Assembly (NCBI RefSeq): GCF_020991275.1
Contig: NZ_JAJLQY010000004.1
Location: forward strand, 186,001-250,000
DNA from: Actinocorallia sp. API 0066
Lineage (GTDB): Bacteria > Actinomycetota > Actinomycetes > Streptosporangiales > Streptosporangiaceae
Direction: 5' to 3'
Length of the DNA: 64,000 bases
Below, piece by piece: positions 1 to 8,713 of the stretch (position 1 is its first letter; every line of letters begins with the position of its first letter). The translations under genes and the position numbers were made by a program. Under the pieces are notes generated by a model. It had not been told where the DNA came from, searched no databases, and saw only the letters and a program-made list of their open reading frames with translations.

Positions 1-567
1 CTCGACCACGACTGGCTCGCCGAGCTGGGCGAGCAACTGCCCGTCTTCCGGCCGCCCCTGGACGTCGCGAGCCTGCGCGGCGAGCCGGGCCTCGGGTCGG
101 TCGGCGAACTCGGCGTGACGGTCCGGTACCTGACGCCGCACAACAAGTGGTCGATCCACTCCGAGTACCAGGACAACCTGCTCATGCTGTCGCTCTCACG
201 CGGCGGCCCCACGATCTGGATGAGCCCGCAGGACGCCGCGAAGGTCGGCGTGCACGACAACGACTGGATCGAGGCGGTCAACGCCAACGGCGTGGTCGTC
301 GCCAGGGCCGTCGTCTCGCACCGGATGCCGGAGGGCACCGTCTACATGCACCACGCGCAGGACAAGCTGATCGACGTGCCGCTCGCCGAGACGTCGGGGA
401 GGCGCGGCGGGGTGCACAACTCACTGACCCGCATCCTCATCAAGCCCACCCACCTGGTGGGCGGCTACGCGCAACTGGCGTTCGCGTTCAACTACCTCGG
501 CCCCACCGGCAACCAGCGGGACGAGATCACCACCATCCGCCGCAGGAGCCAGGAGGTCGAGTACTGA
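1..567 (+). CDS. narG: Respiratory nitrate reductase alpha subunit, C-terminal part (cut by window edge)
   Basis: Catalytic molybdenum subunit of membrane-bound nitrate reductase, reducing nitrate to nitrite at the cytoplasmic face. Only the last 188 residues are present; the frame is open to base 1. The C-terminal Mo-cofactor-binding beta-barrel is recognisable: the segment around TVYMHHAQDK and the run RILIKPTHLVGGYAQLAFAF followed by GPTGNQRDE are near-signature for NarG. The stop TGA (565-567) shares its last base with the ATG of narH, so the two are translationally coupled in a narGHJI operon. Family identity is secure; active-site residues lie outside the window. Confidence 0.96.
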   Translation, partial: LDHDWLAELGEQLPVFRPPLDVASLRGEPGLGSVGELGVTVRYLTPHNKWSIHSEYQDNLLMLSLSRGGPTIWMSPQDAAKVGVHDNDWIEAVNANGVVVARAVVSHRMPEGTVYMHHAQDKLIDVPLAETSGRRGGVHNSLTRILIKPTHLVGGYAQLAFAFNYLGPTGNQRDEITTIRRRSQEVEY

Positions 568-2228
568 TGCGCGTGATGGCCCAGATGGCGATGGTGATGA
601 ACCTCGACAAGTGCATCGGATGCCACACCTGTTCCGTCACCTGTAAACAGACGTGGACGAACCGGACGGGCGTCGAGTACGTCTGGTTCAACAACGTCGA
701 GACAAGGCCGGGGCTCGGCTATCCGCGCACCTACGAGGACCAGGAGAAGTGGCGCGGTGGCTGGCGGCTCAACAAGCGCGGCAGGCTGACGCTGACAGCG
801 GGCGGCAGGGTCAGGAAGCTGCTCAGCATCTTCGCCAACCCCGTGATGCCGCGCCTTGAGGACTACTACGAGCCCTGGACCTACGACTACGCGACGCTCA
901 CCACCGCGCCGCTCCAGGAGCACCCGCCCGTCGCGCGGCCCAAGTCGCTCATCACCGGCGAGGACACCAGGATCACCTGGTCCGCGAACTGGGACGACGA
1001 CCTGGGCGGCGCGCTGGAGCACGCGCGCGGCGACGTGGTGCTGGCGAAGGTCTCCGAGCAGGTCAGGTTCGAGTTCGAGAAGACCTTCATGTTCTACCTG
1101 CCGCGGATCTGCGAGCACTGCCTCAACCCCAGCTGCGCCGCCTCCTGCCCGTCCGGGGCGATCTACAAGCGCACCGAGGACGGCATCGTGCTCGTCGACC
1201 AGGACAAGTGCCGTGGCTGGCGGATGTGCGTCACGGGCTGCCCGTACAAGAAGATCTACTTCAACCACCGGACGGGCAAGGCCGAGAAGTGCACGTTCTG
1301 CTATCCGCGCGTGGAGGTGGGCCTGCCTACGGTCTGCTCGGAGACGTGCGTGGGCAGGCTGCGGTACATCGGGCTCGTCCTCTACGACGCGGACAAAGTC
1401 CTGGAGGCGGCGTGCACGCCTGACGACACCGGCCTGTACGAGGCGCAGCGGAAGGTCTTCCTTGACCCGCACGACCCCGGCGTCCAGCGGGCGGCCGAGG
1501 AGGCGGGCATCCCGCACGACTGGATCGAGGCGGCGGGCCGCTCCCCCGTCTACGCGCTCATCAGCACCTACAAGGTCGCGCTCCCGCTGCACCCGGAGTA
1601 CCGCACCCTGCCGATGGTCTGGTACATCCCGCCTCTGTCGCCGGTGGTGGACGTCGTCCGGGACACCGGGCACGACGCCGAGGACACCGGGAACCTCTTC
1701 GCCGCCCTGGACGCGCTGCGCATCCCGATCGGGTACCTCGCGGAGCTGTTCACCGCGGGCGACCCCGAGCCCGTCGAGGCGTCCCTGCGGAAGCTGGCGG
1801 CGATGCGCGCCTACATGCGCGACATCAACCTGGGCCGGGAGCCCAATGAGCGGATCCCGCAGCGGGTGGGCATGTCCGGCGAGTCGATGTACGAGATGTA
1901 CCGGCTGCTGGCGCTCGCCAAGTACGACGAGCGGTACGTCATCCCGGCGGCGCACGCCGAGCAGGCACAGCGCCTTGAGGAGTCCGTGACGGAGTGCTCC
2001 CTGGACTACGAGGGCGGGCCCGGCATGGGCGGCTCGGGGCCGTTCGGGGAGACGTCCGGGCAGCCCGTGCCGGTCGCGGTGGAGAACTTCCACGTGCTCC
2101 GGGAGCGGCAGACCAGCGACACCGCGGCCGGACGGCTCGACCGGGGCGCGCGGGTCAACCTGCTCAACTGGGACGGCAACGGCAGGCCGGACGGGCTGTT
2201 CCCGCCGCGCGGAGGTGACGACGCGTGA
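567..2228 (+). CDS. narH: Respiratory nitrate reductase beta subunit (iron-sulfur electron-transfer subunit)
   Basis: Carries electrons from NarI hemes to NarG through one [3Fe-4S] and three [4Fe-4S] clusters on the cytoplasmic side. The 553-aa length fits the family. Cysteine motifs seen: CIGCHTCSVTC at residues 16-26, CEHCLNPSCAASCP, DKCRGWRMCVTGCPYKK and CTFCYPR...CSETCVG. The CRGWRMC form, with Trp in place of a Cys, is the [3Fe-4S] site of NarH. The start chosen is ATG 567, inside the narG stop; the frame is open further upstream but that stretch is out-of-frame narG. narJ begins 4 nt before its stop. Confidence 0.97.
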   Translation: MRVMAQMAMVMNLDKCIGCHTCSVTCKQTWTNRTGVEYVWFNNVETRPGLGYPRTYEDQEKWRGGWRLNKRGRLTLTAGGRVRKLLSIFANPVMPRLEDYYEPWTYDYATLTTAPLQEHPPVARPKSLITGEDTRITWSANWDDDLGGALEHARGDVVLAKVSEQVRFEFEKTFMFYLPRICEHCLNPSCAASCPSGAIYKRTEDGIVLVDQDKCRGWRMCVTGCPYKKIYFNHRTGKAEKCTFCYPRVEVGLPTVCSETCVGRLRYIGLVLYDADKVLEAACTPDDTGLYEAQRKVFLDPHDPGVQRAAEEAGIPHDWIEAAGRSPVYALISTYKVALPLHPEYRTLPMVWYIPPLSPVVDVVRDTGHDAEDTGNLFAALDALRIPIGYLAELFTAGDPEPVEASLRKLAAMRAYMRDINLGREPNERIPQRVGMSGESMYEMYRLLALAKYDERYVIPAAHAEQAQRLEESVTECSLDYEGGPGMGGSGPFGETSGQPVPVAVENFHVLRERQTSDTAAGRLDRGARVNLLNWDGNGRPDGLFPPRGGDDA

Positions 2229-2881
2229 GGGGCCGCCGCCGGACGCCCGCCGAGCCCGCCGCCGTCTGGCAGACCGCCTCGGTCCTGCTGCGCTACCCCG
2301 ACGACGCGCTCTATTCGTTCACCCCGGAGCTGCGTGAGGTGGCCGCGCGCCTTCCGGACGCCTCGGGCCGCCCGTTCACGCGGTTCCTCGACCACCTGGC
2401 CGCGACGCCGTCCGCCGAGCTGGCCGCCGCCTACGTGGAGACGTTCGACCACCGCAAGCGCGGGTGCCTGTACCTCACGTACTACGCCTACGGCGACACC
2501 CGCAAGCGCGGGATGGCGCTGCTGAGGTTCCAGCACGCCTACCGGATCGCCGGGTTCGTCTTCAGCGCGGAGGAGATCGCGGACTTCCTCCCGGCCGTCC
2601 TGGAGTTCGCCGCCCTCGACCGGGCCGGGCGCACCCTGCTTCTGGAGCAGCGGGCGGGGCTGGAACTGCTGCGCGGGTACCTCGCCGAGACGGCCTCGCC
2701 CTGGGCGGACGTCCTGGACGGCGTGCACGCGGCGCTGCCTCCGCTCACCGAACGGGCCCGTGAGGCCGCCCTCAGGCTCGCCGCGTCGGGCCCGCCGGAG
2801 GAGGAGGTCGGGCTCCCGGGATACGGGCCCGAGGCCGCCGCCCTCGCGGCACCGTCTTCAACCAGGGGAGCCAGCCTGTGA
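2225..2881 (+). CDS. narJ: Nitrate reductase molybdenum-cofactor assembly chaperone NarJ
   Basis: A cytoplasmic TorD/NarJ-type chaperone that holds NarG until the molybdenum cofactor is inserted and is not part of the final enzyme. 218 aa. The helical core includes the conserved region YVETFDHRKRGCLYLTYYAY and the following GDTRKRG; these are typical of actinobacterial NarJ. It starts with GTG inside the narH stop (GTGA overlap) and ends overlapping the GTG of narI by 4 nt, consistent with one transcript. The C-terminal 40 residues are Ala/Pro-rich, as in relatives. Confidence 0.95.
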   Translation: MRGRRRTPAEPAAVWQTASVLLRYPDDALYSFTPELREVAARLPDASGRPFTRFLDHLAATPSAELAAAYVETFDHRKRGCLYLTYYAYGDTRKRGMALLRFQHAYRIAGFVFSAEEIADFLPAVLEFAALDRAGRTLLLEQRAGLELLRGYLAETASPWADVLDGVHAALPPLTERAREAALRLAASGPPEEEVGLPGYGPEAAALAAPSSTRGASL

Positions 2882-3579
2882 CCGTCCTGCTGTGGGTCGT
2901 CCTGCCTTACGTCGCCATCCTTGTGTTCGTCCTCGGGCACGTGTGGCGCTACCGGTACGACAAGTTCGGGTGGACGACCCGCTCCTCGGAGCTGTACGAG
3001 CGGCGGCTCCTGCGGCTGGGCAGCCCCCTGTTCCACTTCGGCATCCTGTTCGTGCTGCTCGGACACGTCGGCGGCCTCCTCATCCCGGAGGCGTGGACGG
3101 ACGCGGCCGGGCTCAGCGAGACGGCCTACCACTGGATCGCCGTGGTGCTCGGCACGATCGCCGGGGTGCTGACGATCAGTGGGATGGCGATCCTCATCTA
3201 CCGGCGCCGGACGGTCGGCCCTGTGTTCATCGCCACGACCCGCAACGACAAGCTCATGTACCTCGTCCTCGCGGTGACGATCCTGTTGGGCCTCGGAGCG
3301 ACGTTCCTGGCCAACGTGGCCGCCGGGGGCTACGACTACCGGCACACCGTCTCGCCGTGGTTCAGGTCGGTGTTCCTGCTACGGCCCGACGCCCAGCTCA
3401 TGGCGCACGTGCCCGTCCTCTACCAGGCGCACGCGCTGAGCGCGATGACGCTGTTCGTCATCTGGCCGTTCACGCGGCTCGTGCACGTGCTCACCGCGCC
3501 GGTCGGCTACCTGACCCGGCCTTACATCGTCTACCGGTCGCGCACCCCTCGTCCGGCCCGGAGGGGATGGGCCTCCTGA
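2878..3579 (+). CDS. narI: Respiratory nitrate reductase gamma subunit (membrane cytochrome b)
   Basis: Membrane-anchoring diheme cytochrome b that oxidises menaquinol and passes electrons to NarH. 233 aa with about five hydrophobic helices. Candidate heme-ligand histidines lie in the second helix (segment FHFGILFVLLGHVGG) and in the late helix around HVPVLYQAHALS and TRLVHVLTAP. The GTG start overlaps the narJ stop. The downstream 94 bases to the next gene hold no obvious long hairpin. Its electron donor fits the menaquinone genes found near 52-56 kb. Confidence 0.96.
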   Translation: MTVLLWVVLPYVAILVFVLGHVWRYRYDKFGWTTRSSELYERRLLRLGSPLFHFGILFVLLGHVGGLLIPEAWTDAAGLSETAYHWIAVVLGTIAGVLTISGMAILIYRRRTVGPVFIATTRNDKLMYLVLAVTILLGLGATFLANVAAGGYDYRHTVSPWFRSVFLLRPDAQLMAHVPVLYQAHALSAMTLFVIWPFTRLVHVLTAPVGYLTRPYIVYRSRTPRPARRGWAS

Positions 3580-3673
3580 CGCCCCCGGAGACATTCCCGT
3601 CAGTCCCGGTGGGGTAAAGTCGGCGATGATTTGAGTACGTCGGTCTCATATCCCCCGGCGGAAGGTGACGGAC

Positions 3674-4552
3674 ATGACCATCGTCGAGACGGAACGCTCC
3701 CCCCGCACGCTGCGCTTCGAGGGCGCCTCGGGCAACACCGTCGTGGGCGACCTGTGGGGGCCGGAGCGGGGCGGCGTGCTGACGCTGCTGCTGCACGGCG
3801 GCGGGCAGACCCGCCACTCCTGGCGGCGCGCGGGCGCGGCGCTGGCCGAGGGCGGCGGGCGCGCGCTCGCCCTGGACGCCCGCGGCCACGGCGACAGCGA
3901 CTGGATCCCCGACGGCGACTACCGCGCCTCCGCCCAGGCGGCGGACGTGCTGCGGGTGCTGGAGCAACTCGGCGAGCCGGTGGTGCTCGTCGGCGCTTCC
4001 ATGGGCGGGTTGACGGGCCTGGCCGTCGCCGCCGAGGCGGGGCCGGAGCGCGCCTCCGGGCTCGTCCTCGTGGACATCGTGCCGGGCTTCGACGTGTCGG
4101 GCGGCGCGCGCGTCCAGGGGTTCATGCAGAGCCACCGGGACGGCTTCGCGAGCCTGGAGGAGGCCGCCGACGCCGTCTCGGCCTACCTGCCGCACCAGGA
4201 GCGGCCCAAGAGCCCCAACGGGCTGCGGCGCAACCTCCGCCAGCGCGAGGACGGCCGCTGGTACTGGCACTGGGACCCGGCGTTCCTCACCCCGCGCGTG
4301 GCCGACGAAGGCGAGTGGCGCAGGCACGTCGAGGGCCTGGAACGCGCCGCGCGCGACCTCTCGGTGCCGCTCGCCGTCATCAGGGGCGCGCTGTCGGACG
4401 TCGTGGGGGCGGCGGAGGTGGCCGCCTTCCTGGAGATCGCCCCGCGCACCCGGGTGGTGGAGCTGCGCGACGCGGGGCACACCGCCGCCGGATCGGACAA
4501 CTACGCCTTCACCCGGGCGGTCGTGGACCTGGTGCGCGATATGTCCGGCTGA
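3674..4552 (+). CDS. Alpha/beta-fold hydrolase
   Basis: Predicted cytoplasmic serine hydrolase of 292 aa; substrate unknown. The canonical pieces are visible: oxyanion-hole region LLLHGGGQTRHSW, nucleophile elbow VGASMGG (Ser in G-x-S-x-G), an acid near GALSDVV and the late His in DAGHTAAGSDN. An ATG at 3674 is preceded at about 8 nt by GGCGGAAGG, which favours it over an in-frame GTG at 3665. It follows narI by 94 nt and is followed after 12 nt by a 49-aa gene. The family includes esterases, lipases, epoxide hydrolases and haloperoxidase-like enzymes; nothing in the sequence picks one. Confidence 0.9.
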   Translation: MTIVETERSPRTLRFEGASGNTVVGDLWGPERGGVLTLLLHGGGQTRHSWRRAGAALAEGGGRALALDARGHGDSDWIPDGDYRASAQAADVLRVLEQLGEPVVLVGASMGGLTGLAVAAEAGPERASGLVLVDIVPGFDVSGGARVQGFMQSHRDGFASLEEAADAVSAYLPHQERPKSPNGLRRNLRQREDGRWYWHWDPAFLTPRVADEGEWRRHVEGLERAARDLSVPLAVIRGALSDVVGAAEVAAFLEIAPRTRVVELRDAGHTAAGSDNYAFTRAVVDLVRDMSG

Positions 4553-4564
4553 GACACTGGCGCC

Positions 4565-4714
4565 ATGGCCGACGAGAAGAACCGGTTCGCGCGTCTCCCC
4601 GAGCGCGTCCGCCCCGAGGACATGGTCGCCGCCCAGCCCGTCCTGGAGCACGGTGAGCCGCTGCCCGACCAGAAGGAGATCGACCGAGAGTGGGTCGTCC
4701 GCTGGTACGGCTGA
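4565..4714 (+). CDS. Small 49-aa hypothetical protein
   Basis: Short ORF starting ATG 12 nt after the hydrolase stop and ending TGA at 4712-4714. The product starts MADEKNRFARLPERVRPEDM and ends REWVVRWYG; it is charged, soluble-looking and lacks a membrane segment or cysteines. Codon third positions are strongly G/C, like its neighbours, and the close spacing suggests co-transcription with the hydrolase. No family is recognised and no function is proposed. It could be a chance ORF, but its sensible amino-acid composition and position argue for a real gene. Confidence 0.55.
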   Translation: MADEKNRFARLPERVRPEDMVAAQPVLEHGEPLPDQKEIDREWVVRWYG

Positions 4715-4776
4715 CCCGAGTGCGGCCGAGGGTGTGACGCACCCGGCACGACCTGGGACATCAGCCCCGGCCCGGA

Positions 4777-4799
4777 AATAGTCATCAACTGATACTATT
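4777..4799. promoter_or_regulatory. A/T-rich inverted repeat ahead of the MFS gene, candidate operator
   Basis: In an otherwise GC-rich spacer, 6-nt arms AATAGT and ACTATT enclose 11 bases (CATCAACTGAT), itself with ATC/GAT symmetry. It lies 38 nt upstream of the GTG of the MFS transporter, where a promoter and repressor site would be expected. The binding protein is unknown. Confidence 0.3.
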
Positions 4800-4836
4800 T
4801 ACCTCGATTCGTCTGCTTTTTCGTGATCGGGGTTCG

Positions 4837-6030
4837 GTGGGCGCAGGGAACGGGGGGCTCACCAGAGATGGCGCCACCTGGCTGGTGTACTTGCAGGTCG
4901 GCGTCTACGCCACGATGATCTACGGCCTGAGCGCGGCGCTGCCGCTGCTGCGGGCCGACCAGGGCACGTCACAGACCGTCGCCGGGCTGCACGGCACGGC
5001 CCTCGCGCTGGGCACGGTGCTCTGCGGGGCCGCGCTCGGTGGGCTGACCCGCCGCTTCGGGCGGCGGCGCGTCGTCTGGTGGGGGCTCGCGGTGATGAAC
5101 GCGGCGGTCCTGGCGATCGCGGCGCTGCCGCTGCTGCCCGTGACGCTCGCCGGGTACTGCCTCGCCAACTTCGCCGGATGCCTCGTCCTGTACGGCGGCA
5201 TGGCGGCGCTCAGCGACCACCACGGCGCCGCGCGCGGCCCGGCGGCCATCAGCGAGGCCAACGCCGTCGCGGTGACCATCGGGATCGGCGCGACGTTCGT
5301 GCTCAGCCTGCTCGCCCAGTCCGCCCTCGGGTGGCGGGCCGGGCTGCTGGTGCCGCCGCTGGTCAGCCTCGTGCTCGCCGCCGCGCTCGGCCGCCTGTGG
5401 GTGCGCGAGCGCCCGCCCACGGCCGTCTCCGACAGGGCGGGCGGGCCGCTCGGCGCAAGGTTCCGGATCATGGGCGTGGTGCTGCTCTGCGTCGCCGCCG
5501 TCGAGTTCTCCTTCGCCCTGTGGGGCGCCGAACTGTTCGCCGCGCGGACCGGCCTGACCGTCGAGGCCGCCGCGACCGGGCTGACCGCCTTCACCGCCGG
5601 CCTGGCCGCCGGACGGTTCGCCGGGGCCAGGCTCGCGCTCCGCTTCGCGCCCGCGCCACTGCTCGTCGGGGCGCTCGCGGTCACCGGGGCCGGATGGCTC
5701 GTCTTCTGGCTGGCGACCGACCCGCTGCTCGGGTACGTCGGCCTGGCGCTGTCCGGGCTCGGCGTGTCGCTGCACTTCCCGATGTGCGTGGCGATGCTCG
5801 TCGCCGCCGCGCCCGGCCGCACCGACCTCGCCAACGCGCGCGCCTCGGTCTTCGCCGGGCTGGGCGTCGGCCTCGGCCCGTTCCTCCTCGGCGCGCTCGC
5901 CGACGGCTTCGGCCCCCACCTCGCCTTCCTCGTCGTCCCCGCCCTCCTCGCCTTCGCGATCACCGGCGTCCTCTGGCAGCGCGGCCTGCCCTCCCCCGAC
6001 CCCGTCAAGACCCCCGTCCCCGCCGCCTGA
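4837..6030 (+). CDS. MFS transporter, about 12 transmembrane segments
   Basis: Secondary transporter of 397 aa in the cytoplasmic membrane. The first half carries the MFS loop 2-3 motif as GGLTRRFGRRRVVWWG, and hydrophobic segments repeat regularly to the end. The start is GTG 4837; no ATG lies in frame nearby. It resembles the CynX/NimT-like and general efflux groups more than nitrate/nitrite NarK, because the glycine-rich nitrate signature of NarK is not visible, so the closeness to narGHJI should not be read as proof of nitrate transport. Substrate unknown. It converges with the AprA-like gene 28 nt downstream. Confidence 0.88.
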   Translation: MGAGNGGLTRDGATWLVYLQVGVYATMIYGLSAALPLLRADQGTSQTVAGLHGTALALGTVLCGAALGGLTRRFGRRRVVWWGLAVMNAAVLAIAALPLLPVTLAGYCLANFAGCLVLYGGMAALSDHHGAARGPAAISEANAVAVTIGIGATFVLSLLAQSALGWRAGLLVPPLVSLVLAAALGRLWVRERPPTAVSDRAGGPLGARFRIMGVVLLCVAAVEFSFALWGAELFAARTGLTVEAAATGLTAFTAGLAAGRFAGARLALRFAPAPLLVGALAVTGAGWLVFWLATDPLLGYVGLALSGLGVSLHFPMCVAMLVAAAPGRTDLANARASVFAGLGVGLGPFLLGALADGFGPHLAFLVVPALLAFAITGVLWQRGLPSPDPVKTPVPAA

Positions 6031-6058
6031 CCCCTGGAGCGACACAGCGCCGGGCGGG

Positions 6059-8713
6059 TCAGGGGGTGAGGGCTCGGCGGGCGTAGGCGCGGACGTCGGC
6101 GTCGGGGTCGGAGACGGCGGCGGTGAGGGCCGCCGTGCGGGCCGGGGTGTCGGGGTGGGCGGTGAGGGCGATGACGGCGGCCTTGCGGACGTCCAGGTGC
6201 GGGTCGCGCAGGGCGGCGGCGAGTGCCGTCGTGTGGGCGGGGGCGGCGGACAGGGCGGTGGCGGCGCCCGCGCGGACCTCCCAGGACGGGTCGGACAGGG
6301 CGGGAACCGCGAGATCAGGAGCGCCGTCGAGGGCGGCGAAGCCCTTCAGGGCGGCGGCGCGGACGAGCGGGTCGGCGTCGGCGGCCAGCGCGGCGAGCGC
6401 GGGCGCGCCCTCCACGGCCGCCAGATGGCCGAGGCCGCCCGCGAGCGTGATCCTGACCTCACGGGCCGGGTCGGCGGCCGCGCGGGCCGCTCCGGCCGCG
6501 TCGTCCAGCGAGACGAGCCCGCGCACCGCCTGGACGCGCACCCGCTGGTCGCCGTCCTCCAGCGCCGCCGCGAACAGCGCGGCGTCGCCGAGCCGGAGCG
6601 CGCGCAGCACATCGACGCAGGCGGCGCGCACGACCGGGTCGCCGTAGGGGGCGCGCAGCGCGGCGGCCAGCTCCGGCGTCGGCGGGATCACCTCGACCAG
6701 CTCGCGCAGCGCGGTGGCGGCGGCGTGCCGCACCGAGGCGTGCCGGTCGCCGAGCGCCCCGGCGAGGACGGGCGCGAACCCCTCCGGCACCGTCTCGGTG
6801 AGCGTCGCGACGGCGGCCCGCCGCACCTTCGGGTCGCCGTCCGCCAGGTAGGGCGCGAACGCGGCGACGCCCGGAGACGTCTCGGCGAGGGCGAGCAGTT
6901 CAAGGATGCGCGGCGAGCGGGCCGCCGCGGGGGCGCCCCCTCCGGCGCGCACCTGCCCGGACGGCTGGAAGGTGGCGGGGGCGAACCGCGTCAGCACCTC
7001 GCGGTCCCTTCCCTCGGGCACCTTGAAGTCGTCCACCTCGACGCTGTAGGGGTGCACCGGCACCTTGACGAACTCCATCTCCCCCTCGGCCGTCCGCCTG
7101 ACGTTGAGGTGCGCGAACCAGGAGGCGTCGTCGCGCTCGGGCAGGTCGGCCCGGTCGTGGTAGAGGCCCCACCGGCTCTCCTCCCGGACGAGCGAGGCCC
7201 GCGTCGCCAGCTCCGCGCAGTCCCGGATGAACGTGACCTCCACGCACCGCATGAGCTCGTGCGGGGTGGCGCCGCCCATCGCGGCGATCTCCGCCGACAT
7301 CCGGGTGAACGCCTCGACCGCCAGCGCCAGCTTCGTCCCGGTCTTGGGCGGCGCGACGTAGTCGTTGACGAACCTGCGGAGCTTGTACTCGACCTGCTGC
7401 TGTGGCGGCCCGTCCGGGTTGCGCAGCGGCCGGTAGACGAGCTCGTGCGCGGCGGCGATCTGCGCCTCGTCGGGCTCGCCGTGCCGGAAGGAGGAGGCGG
7501 CGTCCGTCCCGGCCAGGTCGCCGAAGACGAACGCGCCGATCATGTAGTTGTGCGGGACGCACGCGAGGTCGCCCGCCGCGTACAGGCCGGGCACCGTGGT
7601 GCGGGCGTGCTCGTCCACCCAGACCCCCGACGCGGAGTGGCCGCCGCACAGGCCGATCTCGGAGATGTGCATCTCGATGTCGTGGGTGCGGTAGTCGTGG
7701 CCGCGTCCGGCGTGGAAGGTGCCGCGTGTGGGGCGCTCCGTGGTGTGCAGGATGCCTTCGAGCTGCGTGAGCGTCTCGTCAGGCAGGTGGGTGGTCTTCA
7801 GGTAGATCGGGCCGCGCGCGGAGTCGATCTCCCTCTTCACCTCCGCCATCATCTGGCCCGACCAGTAGTCGCAGTCCACGAACCGCTCGCCGCGCGCGTT
7901 CACCTGGTAGCCGCCGAACGGGTTCGCCACGTACGCGCAGGCCGGGCCGTTGTAGTCCTTGATGAGCGGGTTGATCTGGAAGCATTCGAGGCCGCTCAGT
8001 TCGGCGCCCGCGTGGTAGGCCATCGCGTACCCGTCACCCGCGTTGGCGGGGTTCTCGTACGTGCCGTACAGGTAGCCGGAGGCGGGCAGCCCCAGGCGTC
8101 CGCACGGGCCCGTCGCGAGGACGACGGCCCCCGCGCGCACCACGACGAACTCGCCTGTGCGGGTGTTGAACCCGGCCGCCCCGACGGCCCTGCCTTCGGC
8201 GGTGAGGACGCGCACCGGCATGACCCGGTTCTCGATCCTGATCCGCTCCCGCATCTCCCGCCTGCGCAGCACCCGGTAGAGGACCTTCTTGACGTCCTTG
8301 CCCTCCGGCATCGGTAGGACGTACGACCCTGAGCGGTGCACCCTGCGGACCGCGTACTCGCCGTGCTCGTCCTTCTCGAACTTGACGCCGTAGCCCTCCA
8401 GCCGCTTCACCATCGGGTAGCCGCGCGTCGCGGTCTGCCGGACGGTCCGCTGGTCCACGATGCCGTCGTTGGCCCTGGTGATCTCCGCGACGTAGTCCTC
8501 GGGCGTGGCCATGCCGGGGATGACGGCGTTGTTGACGCCGTCCATGCCCATCGCGAGCGCGCCGGAGTGCCTTACGTGCGCCTTCTCCAGCAGCAGCACA
8601 CGGGCGCCGTGCTCGGCCGCCGAGATCGCCGCCATGGTGCCTGCGGTGCCGCCGCCGACGACGAGCACGTCGCACTCCAGCTCGGTGCGGTCGGCGAGCG
8701 CGGGGATGTCCAT
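6059..8713 (-). CDS. AprA-like FAD-binding oxidoreductase fused to a C-terminal HEAT-repeat domain
   Basis: 884 aa. Residues 1 to about 590 are a fumarate reductase/adenylylsulfate reductase-type flavoprotein: Rossmann motif DVLVVGGGTAGTMAAISAAE near the N-terminus, then GLECFQINPLIKDYNGP and GLYAAGDLACVPHNYM, which resemble AprA more than succinate dehydrogenase. From about 620 to the end come roughly nine helical repeats (for example DGDPKVRRAAVATL, DRHASVRHAAATAL, DPSWEVRAGAATAL) of HEAT type. The start is ATG 8713, overlapping the ATPase stop by one base (TGATG). The operon also encodes a two-cluster ferredoxin, the natural AprB-like electron partner. The substrate is unknown; an oxyanion or organosulfur compound would fit the importer, but this is inference. 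Confidence 0.88.
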   Translation of the reverse strand: MDIPALADRTELECDVLVVGGGTAGTMAAISAAEHGARVLLLEKAHVRHSGALAMGMDGVNNAVIPGMATPEDYVAEITRANDGIVDQRTVRQTATRGYPMVKRLEGYGVKFEKDEHGEYAVRRVHRSGSYVLPMPEGKDVKKVLYRVLRRREMRERIRIENRVMPVRVLTAEGRAVGAAGFNTRTGEFVVVRAGAVVLATGPCGRLGLPASGYLYGTYENPANAGDGYAMAYHAGAELSGLECFQINPLIKDYNGPACAYVANPFGGYQVNARGERFVDCDYWSGQMMAEVKREIDSARGPIYLKTTHLPDETLTQLEGILHTTERPTRGTFHAGRGHDYRTHDIEMHISEIGLCGGHSASGVWVDEHARTTVPGLYAAGDLACVPHNYMIGAFVFGDLAGTDAASSFRHGEPDEAQIAAAHELVYRPLRNPDGPPQQQVEYKLRRFVNDYVAPPKTGTKLALAVEAFTRMSAEIAAMGGATPHELMRCVEVTFIRDCAELATRASLVREESRWGLYHDRADLPERDDASWFAHLNVRRTAEGEMEFVKVPVHPYSVEVDDFKVPEGRDREVLTRFAPATFQPSGQVRAGGGAPAAARSPRILELLALAETSPGVAAFAPYLADGDPKVRRAAVATLTETVPEGFAPVLAGALGDRHASVRHAAATALRELVEVIPPTPELAAALRAPYGDPVVRAACVDVLRALRLGDAALFAAALEDGDQRVRVQAVRGLVSLDDAAGAARAAADPAREVRITLAGGLGHLAAVEGAPALAALAADADPLVRAAALKGFAALDGAPDLAVPALSDPSWEVRAGAATALSAAPAHTTALAAALRDPHLDVRKAAVIALTAHPDTPARTAALTAAVSDPDADVRAYARRALTP

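Noticed and set aside
147-566. N-terminal extension of NarH by 140 residues
   Set aside because: The extra sequence is out-of-frame narG; NarH with its first cluster motif begins at ATG 567 with stop/start overlap.
492-2093. 533-aa minus-strand ORF opposite narH
   Set aside because: Arg/Leu/Val/Asp-rich composition without motif; antisense shadow created by GC-rich codons of narH.
4837-6030. MFS gene as nitrate/nitrite transporter NarK
   Set aside because: The glycine-rich nitrate signature of NarK is not visible and it is separated from narI by two unrelated genes.
6155-8317. 720-aa plus-strand ORF opposite the AprA-like gene
   Set aside because: Repetitive Gly/Arg/Val composition and no family features; the minus-strand frame shows strong family motifs throughout.
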